A DNA stretch of 46,019 nt from JAFAGX01 sp035624085 (GTDB lineage: Bacteria > Acidobacteriota > Terriglobia > Terriglobales > Acidobacteriaceae): contig DASPSE010000271.1 in the NCBI GenBank assembly GCA_035624085.1, forward strand, positions 1 to 46,019, given 5' to 3'. The notes under the pieces are model-generated. The model had not been told where the DNA came from, ran no database searches, and saw nothing but the letters and a program-made list of their open reading frames with translations. The translations under genes were made by a program, and so were the position numbers. Of the stretch, positions 40,684-46,019 are shown one piece after another. Each line of letters starts with the position of its first letter. The stretch's first letter is position 1.

Positions 40684-40890
40684 CTAATAAAGCGAAGAAG
40701 CCGCGCGGAAAGACCCACATTTTTCGGAAATCGGCCCGCCCGACTGTCCTTGTGTGCGACCCAGTCCTACTAGGTTGGTTGTTGGTTTACTCAATTCGTT
40801 GCGTTGCTTGTTAGTCCAGATGACTCCCACTATGACGGTCACAATTCCCAGCAAAACCCACCCCTCCATCAGCAACTTGATCCAGTGCAT
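40684..40890 (-). CDS. Small single-span membrane protein, unknown
   Basis: This 68-residue frame starts with MHWIKLLMEGWVLLGIVTVI and VGVIW, a likely transmembrane segment at residues 5-25, followed by TNKQRNELSK and a Gly/Ser-rich tail. A GGGGGAG sequence lies just before the ATG, perhaps a little too close. I know no family for it. It is supported mainly by the clear membrane segment and the ribosome-binding site. Confidence 0.45.
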   Translation of the reverse strand: MHWIKLLMEGWVLLGIVTVIVGVIWTNKQRNELSKPTTNLVGLGRTQGQSGGPISEKCGSFRAASSLY

Positions 40891-41103
40891 TTCTCCCCCG
40901 GCCAGATGTTCAGGCGTTCCCGAGCGCGAATGATTATAGGCAAAATTGACTGTTCTGGGAACGGTGCAAAATCTTGCGCTTAAGTCGCAAGAATGTGGGA
41001 CTTGCGGCCCGACCCGATCAAAGCGCTGAAACAGGAGTAGTAATGTGTGCGCAGGCGTTCAATGGACTTCGCTGAGGGGCAAGCTCACCGTGCGAGAAAG
41101 GAA

Positions 41104-42744
41104 TTATTGGGCGACCGTTGGCATGAATTCCGGCGCCTTCCTCGCTTTTGTCAGCTGCTCAAACCCATACGCGATCTTAAACAGCGCGGGCTCGCTCCAT
41201 GCTCGCCCGAAAAATGAAATGCCAACCGGCAAGCCGAATATGAATCCCGCCGGAACGGTGATATCCGGATACCCGGCAACTGCCGCGGCATTCGAACTTC
41301 CGCCGGGAGCATGATCGCCATTGATCCAATCCGTCACCCACGCCGGACTTCCCGTCGGCGCAACGATGGCATCGAGCTTGAACTGGTCCATCACCGCATC
41401 GATGCCTTCCTTTTGCGCCAAACGGTGATTCGCCTCCAGCGCATCGGTATACTCCTTGGTTGTCAGAGGCCCTTTTTCCTGGGCTTTCAAAAAAAGATCC
41501 TGTCCGAAATACGGCATCTCCTTTTCCTTATTCCGGTCGTTGAAATCGATGATTTCTTTCAGTGACGCGGGAGCTCCTGGCCGCCCGGCTAAATAAGCAT
41601 TGAGATCAGCTTTCAATTCGTAGAGCAGGACCGTGAGCTCGGTGTCATCGAACTTCCCGTGTGATGGCAAATCAGCAGGATCGACGAGTTCCGCCCCGGC
41701 GCGCTTCATCTCGGCAAGCAAGTCATTCATGAGCTGATCCACAGCGTCGTTAAAGCCGAAGTATTTTCGCGCGACGCCAATGCGTGCGCCTCGCAATCCG
41801 TTAGGGTCAAGATAACGAGTGTAGTCGGCAGCCTTCCCCTGACCGGTCGCGGTGGTGCTGTCGCGTGGATCAACTCCAGTCATGGCGGTCAGCAGGATGG
41901 CTGTGTCTCTTACGGTTCGTGCCATCGGGCCGGGCGTGTCCTGGCTGTGGGCGATCGGGATGACCCCGGCGCGGCTCACCAGGCCTAGCGTCGGCTTAAT
42001 TCCTACAATTCCATTCGCCGACGACGGGCACACTACGGAACCGTCGGTCTCTGTGCCGACCGCCACAGCGCAAAGATTGGCTGCGACCGCCGCTCCTGAT
42101 CCGGAACTCGATCCGCAGGGATTACGATCCAGTGCGTAAGGGTTTTTCGTCTGCCCCCCGCGACCGCTCCAGCCGCTGCTTGAATGAGAGGAACGAATGT
42201 TCGCCCACTCGCTAAGATTGGTCTTTCCCAAAATGACAGCGCCGGCCTCGCGTAATTTCTGTGCGACGAACGAATCTCTAAGCGGACGTGACCCCAGCAG
42301 CGCGAGTGATCCCGCTGTGGTTTGCATGCGATCCGCGGTGTCGATGTTGTCCTTGATCAGCACCGGGATTCCGTGCAGCGGTCCGCGGACGCGACCTGTT
42401 TTACGCTCTTTGTCGAACGCGTCAGCGATCGCCAGAGCGTCGGGGTTAAGCTCGATCACGCTGGCCAGCGCTGGTCCGCCCTTGTCGATCTCTTCGATTC
42501 TCGCCAGGTATTTCTCGGTCATGGAGCGTGAAGTGTATTTGCCCGAAGCCATTCCCGCCTGCAGGTCGGCTATCGTCATTTCATCCAACTCAAACGGCCT
42601 GGGCGGAGTTTCTGCGGAAGTAGACGGCACAATCGCGCGAGCGCCAGCCAGTGCGGGCAACCCGGCCATAGCAATGCCGCTGGCCAAGCTGCTTTGCAAA
42701 AAGCGGCGGCGCTGAAGGGAACTGCAATTCGAGGAAGTGTTCAA
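41104..42744 (-). CDS. Tat-exported amidase
   Basis: The 546-residue protein is an amidase-signature enzyme. The catalytic Lys is Lys131 in PVLIKDNIDTAD. The signature SSSGSGAAVAAN follows at about residues 212-223, and the nucleophile is Ser236 in GTETDGSVVCPSSANGIVGI, completing the Ser-cisSer-Lys triad. The N-terminus has QRRRFLQSSLASGIAMAGL, a twin-arginine signal, so it is probably folded before export. Members hydrolyse amides such as aryl or fatty amides or peptide amides. The start codon is TTG at 42744, after AGGAG. The leader contains strong inverted repeats that overlap the promoter and the start. Confidence 0.92.
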   Translation of the reverse strand: MNTSSNCSSLQRRRFLQSSLASGIAMAGLPALAGARAIVPSTSAETPPRPFELDEMTIADLQAGMASGKYTSRSMTEKYLARIEEIDKGGPALASVIELNPDALAIADAFDKERKTGRVRGPLHGIPVLIKDNIDTADRMQTTAGSLALLGSRPLRDSFVAQKLREAGAVILGKTNLSEWANIRSSHSSSGWSGRGGQTKNPYALDRNPCGSSSGSGAAVAANLCAVAVGTETDGSVVCPSSANGIVGIKPTLGLVSRAGVIPIAHSQDTPGPMARTVRDTAILLTAMTGVDPRDSTTATGQGKAADYTRYLDPNGLRGARIGVARKYFGFNDAVDQLMNDLLAEMKRAGAELVDPADLPSHGKFDDTELTVLLYELKADLNAYLAGRPGAPASLKEIIDFNDRNKEKEMPYFGQDLFLKAQEKGPLTTKEYTDALEANHRLAQKEGIDAVMDQFKLDAIVAPTGSPAWVTDWINGDHAPGGSSNAAAVAGYPDITVPAGFIFGLPVGISFFGRAWSEPALFKIAYGFEQLTKARKAPEFMPTVAQ

Positions 42745-42820
42745 TTCCGTTTCTCCTGTTCGGAGGTGGTCCGCGAGAAACGGAATTATAGGCGATTGGT
42801 CAATGCATCATGTCAATCGC
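42743..42820 (-). promoter_or_regulatory. Amidase promoter with two inverted repeats
   Basis: The promoter-like elements on the minus strand are TTGACA (42816-42811) and TATAAT (42790-42785), 20 bases apart. The first inverted repeat, GCGATTG (42792-42798) and CAATCGC (42814-42820), covers the -35 box. The second, AATTCCGTTTCTC (42743-42755) and GAGAAACGGAATT (42775-42787), is a perfect 13-bp repeat from the -10 box to the TTG start codon. Both could be operators. In RNA the second would hide the ribosome-binding site if transcription started upstream of it. Confidence 0.6.
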
Positions 42821-42929
42821 TGGGTTTCGAGGAATCCTGACTTGCGCCATCCTCGCGGAATGCGGCGCATACGTTGTGGCCAAACTTAAGCGCGCGGGGC
42901 ACAACTGCTCGTAAGAGCGCAGCGGAGCT

Positions 42930-43094
42930 TTAAGACCGCGCCGACTGGGTAACCATAGCAGGCGAGGCTTTCTTCGCCTCCTGGATGGCATCATTGCGCT
43001 CAAGCCGCTTGCGGATTTTCCGCAGCTCCATAAAGTTTAGCCCCGTTAGGGTAGCAATAACGCTCCCGAACATGATCAATACCAAGCTATCCAT
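42930..43094 (-). CDS. Small single-span membrane protein, unknown
   Basis: From ATG 43094 the protein has 54 residues. It begins MDSLVLIMFGSVIATLTGLN, a transmembrane helix, followed by a charged cytoplasmic tail FMELRKIRKRLERNDAIQEA and KKASPAM. AGGGGAG lies about eight bases upstream of the ATG. The family is unknown to me. The positive-inside character of the tail and the ribosome-binding site support a real gene. Confidence 0.5.
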   Translation of the reverse strand: MDSLVLIMFGSVIATLTGLNFMELRKIRKRLERNDAIQEAKKASPAMVTQSARS

Positions 43095-43254
43095 GGATGC
43101 GGGCTCCCCTCCCGCTGGCATACATCAACGTCGCACATTTTACCGGGAAACCAGCTCCTAAAATACAACAAAAAAGAAGCTGTTGTCTGTTATCGTTCTG
43201 GTTCCGCAAATGCGACCCTGGTGATTGTAGGTAACATGGGAAATCCCCGCTGGT

Positions 43255-43260
43255 TATAAT
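43255..43260 (+). promoter_or_regulatory. -10 element at the GT2 gene
   Basis: A consensus TATAAT ends nine bases before the ATG at 43270. The expected start is about 43267-43270, so the message would be leaderless or nearly so. Confidence 0.6.
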
Positions 43261-43269
43261 AAAGGCTCG

Positions 43270-44250
43270 ATGCCCAAATACTCGATTGTCGTACCGCTGC
43301 ACAACGAGCAGGATAACGTGACCGACCTTTATGACCGGCTCAAGGCGGTCATGGAGGCAAGCGGTGGCAGCTTTGAAATCGTGTTCGTGGACGACGGCTC
43401 CGGCGATCGCACCTTCCACTTGCTGCGCGAGATTGCCGCCGTGGACAGCCGCGTCGCCGTGGTTCGGTTACGCCGCAACTTCGGCCAGACTTCGGCTCTA
43501 GCCGCCGGTTTTGACCATGCCCGCGGAGACTACATCATCGCCATGGACGGCGACCTGCAGCACGATCCGGCCGACATCCCGTTGTTTCTGGAGAAAATCG
43601 CCGAAGGATACGACATCGTCAGCGGCTGGCGCAAGCGCCGTATCGACAATCTCTGGCTGCGCCGCATTCCCTCACGCTGCGCCAACTGGCTGATGGCCAA
43701 ATTGAGCGGCGTCGAAATCCACGACTTCGGAACTACGTTCAAAGCCTACCGCCGCGAGATTCTCGAGCAGGTCCCACTCTACGGCGAGTTGCACCGCTTC
43801 ATTCCGGCTTTAGCATCCTGGTATGGAGCTACCATTTGCGAGGTCCCGATTCGCAATGTCAACCGCGAGCGCGGGACGTCACACTACGGAATCTCTCGCA
43901 CCTTCCGGGTGTTTTTTGATCTGATGACAATTCGCTTTCTGTTGCGTTATCTCTCCCGGCCGTTACACTTCTTCGGCACCGTAGGGATGTTCAGCCTGTT
44001 CGCGGGAAGCGGTGTGACGATTTGGCTGCTGGTTGAAAAATTTTTGAACCACGCCGATGTGATGACCCAGCATGGCCCGCTCATGATCTTTGCCGCAGTT
44101 CTTCTCCTGGCTGGCCTGAACATGCTGGCTATCGGACTGCTCGGCGAGATGCAGGTGCGCCACTACCACGAGCCTACACGGCGTGCGCCTTACTTCGTCG
44201 ACCGCGTCCTTCGCGCTCAAAGCAGTGAAGAACACCACGTATCGGAGTAA
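43270..44250 (+). CDS. Family 2 glycosyltransferase, polyprenyl-phosphate type
   Basis: The 326-residue protein is a GT2 enzyme of the DPM1/GtrB/ArnC type that moves a sugar from a nucleotide to a polyprenyl phosphate. The GT-A domain has SIVVPLHNEQDNVTDLYDRL, FVDDGSGDRTFHLL (Asp41, Asp42) and the DXD-type MDGDLQHDPADIP (residues 92-104). Acceptor-site features are RLRRNFGQTSALAAGFDHAR and the KAYRREIL and RERGTSHYGISR blocks. Two hydrophobic helices near the C-terminus (about 234-262 and 272-291) fit GtrB-like anchoring. It may work with the flippase-like protein or other envelope genes, but no cluster is visible. The ATG has a -10 box directly upstream and only a weak AAAGG. Confidence 0.92.
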   Translation: MPKYSIVVPLHNEQDNVTDLYDRLKAVMEASGGSFEIVFVDDGSGDRTFHLLREIAAVDSRVAVVRLRRNFGQTSALAAGFDHARGDYIIAMDGDLQHDPADIPLFLEKIAEGYDIVSGWRKRRIDNLWLRRIPSRCANWLMAKLSGVEIHDFGTTFKAYRREILEQVPLYGELHRFIPALASWYGATICEVPIRNVNRERGTSHYGISRTFRVFFDLMTIRFLLRYLSRPLHFFGTVGMFSLFAGSGVTIWLLVEKFLNHADVMTQHGPLMIFAAVLLLAGLNMLAIGLLGEMQVRHYHEPTRRAPYFVDRVLRAQSSEEHHVSE

Positions 44251-44252
44251 TC

Positions 44253-44308
44253 CTTCGGAATTTTTCTTCGCGTTCTTCGCGGAATTTCTTCGCGGGCTTT
44301 GCGGTTAA
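44253..44308. repeat. AACCGCAAAG-family repeat copy
   Basis: TTCTTCGCGTTCTTCGCGGA and GGGCTTTGCGGTTAA are the minus-strand form of the family. The copy fills the gap between the convergent GT2 and dehydrogenase genes, and its GCGGTTAA contains the TAA stop codon of the dehydrogenase. Confidence 0.6.
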
Positions 44309-45417
44309 CTCTTCCCAAACGCTTCTTTATTCACGACGTATGGCATCTTGGTGATGTCGCCGCCGTAATTCTTCTCCAGCACATCGATCAGCCCTTGCAC
44401 GCAGCGTCCCGCCATTCCGCGCATAGGATCGCTCGAAAGCCGTGTAATGCGTGCCGCACTGGCAAAGTGCGGATATAGGCGGATACGGTCTTCAATCGCC
44501 GGATCGCGCAGAGGCGAATCTGGGGGCAACGGCTCGGTCTCGTAGACATCGAGCGCGGCTCCGGCAATCCAGTTCTCCCGCAGTGCCTTCGCTAAAGCCG
44601 GCTCATCCACTACTGGCCCGCGCGAATTATTGATCAAGAATGCAGTCGGCTTCATCATCCGCAAAGTGCGCTCGTTGAACAGGTGATAAGTCGGGGTCGA
44701 GCTCTCGCCCTCCCGCAGCAGTGGCACATGCACGCTGACAAAATCCGCGTCCGCCAGCGCCTCTTCGAACTCAACGTACTTGATCCAGGTTTTGTCACGC
44801 GAAATCCCGCGCGCATGCCGCAGGTCCTTCATCTCCTGAATCGCCTTGACGTAGTCGTGATTCTGATAGGCCGTGTCGTAGCACAGAATATTCATGTCGA
44901 ATCCGGTGCACTTCTTGATCAGCGCCAGCCCTATGCGCCCCGTGCCAATGACAGCGATGGTCTTTCCCGTGACCTCGTCTCCGAGAAAAGGCAGATAGGG
45001 ATGCCAATATCCCCACTGATTGTTGCGAGTAAGATGCTCTGCCGACCACATCTTTCGCGCCAGCACGCCGAGCATAAAGAACGCAAACTCGGCGGTGGCT
45101 TCCGTGAGCACATCCGGCGTGTGTGTGAACGGAATCTGGTAGCGGTTGGCATCGGCGCGATTGATGTTGTCGAAGCCCACCGCGTATTGCGCGACTACTT
45201 TCAGATGTCCCTTGCCAGCCTCGAAGATCTCGGCGTCAATTGGATCGCGCAACGTGGTGATAAGCCCATCAATGCCGGACTTCACCTTCTCCACGATCAG
45301 GCTCTTCGGAGGCGCCTCGGGTTTGGGATAGACCTCCACGTCGTAACCTCGTTTGCGCAACAGCTCAATTGATTCGCCAATATCGCAGGTAGCAAAAACG
45401 CGGAATTTCTGGCTCAT
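44305..45417 (-). CDS. D-isomer 2-hydroxyacid dehydrogenase
   Basis: From ATG 45417 the protein has 370 residues. It is an NAD-dependent 2-hydroxyacid dehydrogenase of the formate/glycerate family. The cofactor loop is TIAVIGTGRIGLALIKKC (GTGRIG at 158-163). The catalytic arginine is in LINNSRGPVVDEPALAKAL, the glutamate in DVYETEPLPPDSPLR, and the histidine in YPHFASAA. The catalytic domain start has ATAEFAFFMLGVLARKMW. The substrate could be glyoxylate, hydroxypyruvate or a phosphoglycerate-like acid. The frame reaches 45498, but the first 27 codons have no family similarity, and the ATG has an AGAGAG site. The stop lies in a repeat. Confidence 0.92.
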   Translation of the reverse strand: MSQKFRVFATCDIGESIELLRKRGYDVEVYPKPEAPPKSLIVEKVKSGIDGLITTLRDPIDAEIFEAGKGHLKVVAQYAVGFDNINRADANRYQIPFTHTPDVLTEATAEFAFFMLGVLARKMWSAEHLTRNNQWGYWHPYLPFLGDEVTGKTIAVIGTGRIGLALIKKCTGFDMNILCYDTAYQNHDYVKAIQEMKDLRHARGISRDKTWIKYVEFEEALADADFVSVHVPLLREGESSTPTYHLFNERTLRMMKPTAFLINNSRGPVVDEPALAKALRENWIAGAALDVYETEPLPPDSPLRDPAIEDRIRLYPHFASAARITRLSSDPMRGMAGRCVQGLIDVLEKNYGGDITKMPYVVNKEAFGKS

Positions 45418-45552
45418 GGTTCTCTCTGGCTGGAAGCCTTGCAGACGCGTACAGGATGCAGCGTGCGCCGATTGCACAAACATATTACTCCATGCCATCG
45501 GCCACGAACGAAACGCGTGGCGCGGACATTCCTGTCTGCAGAGGAGGCCATT

Positions 45553-45558
45553 TATAAT
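45553..45558 (+). promoter_or_regulatory. -10 element for the S9-type peptidase gene
   Basis: TATAAT at 45553-45558 precedes the ATG at 45598. With a start near 45565 the leader would be about 33 nt and include the AAAGGAG site. Confidence 0.5.
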
Positions 45559-45597
45559 CCCGCGTTCAGGTTTTTGACTTGAAAGGAGATCGCATTA

Positions 45598-46019
45598 ATG
45601 AAGCTTATCGTTCGATTGACAGCGTCTCTGCTCATCATCTGGTCACCTCTTGGCTTCGCCGCGAACGATCCCGGCCAGGCATTCACCATCCAGCAGGTCC
45701 TCAGCGCGCCATTCCCCAGCGGCTTGATTGTGGCCCCGGCCAAGGGCAGGGTGGCGTGGATTTTCAATGCGGAAGGGAAGCGGAACATCTGGATTGCTGA
45801 ACCTGCCAAAGACGGCAAGGGCTACACCGCACACCAGGTTACGAAATACACGGACGATGATGGGCAAGACATCGGCGACCTGGCTTGGGCCCCCGACGCC
45901 GAATCGATCGCCTACGTTCGCGGCGGCGATCTCGAGTTCAGTGAGAAACCTTATCCCAATCCCGCTGACATTACTGCGGGGGTGGAACAGGATGTCTGGG
46001 TTGTGGCCATGAGCGTCGG
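45598..46019 (+). CDS. S9-type prolyl oligopeptidase-like protein, N-terminal part
   Basis: The gene runs off the right edge, so 140 codons are seen. It begins MKLIVRLTASLLIIWSPLGF, a signal peptide cleaved near FAA-N. The following sequence has beta-propeller features such as GRVAWIFNAEGKRNIWIAEP, GDLAWAPDAESIAYVRGGDL and EQDVWVV, as in the N-terminal propeller of S9 dipeptidyl or acylaminoacyl peptidases (TolB/PD40-like blades). The catalytic domain lies outside the window, so the peptidase call is based on the propeller style alone. AAAGGAG precedes the ATG and TATAAT is about 40 bases upstream. Confidence 0.75.
   Translation, partial: MKLIVRLTASLLIIWSPLGFAANDPGQAFTIQQVLSAPFPSGLIVAPAKGRVAWIFNAEGKRNIWIAEPAKDGKGYTAHQVTKYTDDDGQDIGDLAWAPDAESIAYVRGGDLEFSEKPYPNPADITAGVEQDVWVVAMSV

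Noticed and set aside
1..46019. tRNA, rRNA, transposase or phage genes
   Set aside because: I looked for tRNA T-loop/acceptor patterns, conserved rRNA words and transposase motifs and saw none that hold up; a tRNAscan or Infernal run would settle it.

Overview
The window is 46 kb of GC-rich chromosomal DNA with about 50 protein genes on both strands. The gene set points to an acidobacterium, probably class Terriglobia and Koribacter-like. The clues are the Gloeo_Verruco (GloVer) repeat protein, a secreted protein with a pilin-like tail, DUF3175 and DUF1634/TSUP genes, a fused homocysteine methyltransferase/methylenetetrahydrofolate reductase, a bacillithiol deacetylase, and many small lineage-type exported proteins. 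This assignment rests on recognition of families, not on a search. I see no rRNA, tRNA, CRISPR array, transposase or phage gene.

Layout. 1-4.3 kb: a TSUP exporter with a DUF1634 partner, DUF3175, an RNase H-like protein, a gene-poor gap holding a candidate structured RNA (about 2049-2302), a small Cys/His protein and a large exported protein. 4.6-9.2 kb: yebC, tlyA, nadK and a secreted amidohydrolase. 9.3-16.8 kb: lysA with an overlapping GAF/PP2C phosphatase, a YciI protein, hpt, a UPF0173 hydrolase, an O-methyltransferase, bshB1 and an exported protein. 16.8-21.7 kb (minus strand): a fluoride riboswitch, crcB and DUF190; ispA; a small membrane protein; a degenerate receiver; xseB; the methionine/one-carbon fusion enzyme. 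21.8-30 kb: a beta-propeller-like lipoprotein, a penicillin acylase, a Fur regulator with a membrane zinc-ribbon protein, a DHH phosphoesterase, DUF2127 and a pilin-tailed exported protein. 30-36 kb: an isocitrate-type dehydrogenase, a duplicated-domain exported protein, nrdR, a YbhN-type flippase-like protein, a lytic transglycosylase coupled to a Cof phosphatase, and a TPR membrane protein. 36-46 kb: a receiver-only response regulator, a membrane diguanylate cyclase, the GloVer protein, a Tat-exported amidase, a GT2 glycosyltransferase, a hydroxyacid dehydrogenase and the start of an S9-type peptidase.

How the genes work together. Most genes are housekeeping or surface functions with no single pathway. 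Linked sets are fluoride resistance (riboswitch, crcB, DUF190), signalling (PP2C phosphatase, receiver proteins, diguanylate cyclase), envelope work (transglycosylase, flippase-like protein, GT2, ispA) and metal/redox control (Fur, NrdR, BshB1).

The most interesting signals are non-coding. They are a compact RNA candidate with two GNRA tetraloops, its own promoter-like site and a terminator-like 3' end; a fluoride riboswitch whose 5' strand is perfectly complementary over 11 nt to the crcB ribosome-binding site; paired palindromes over the amidase promoter; and three intergenic repeat families, one built of 7-nt tandem units arranged as inverted arms.
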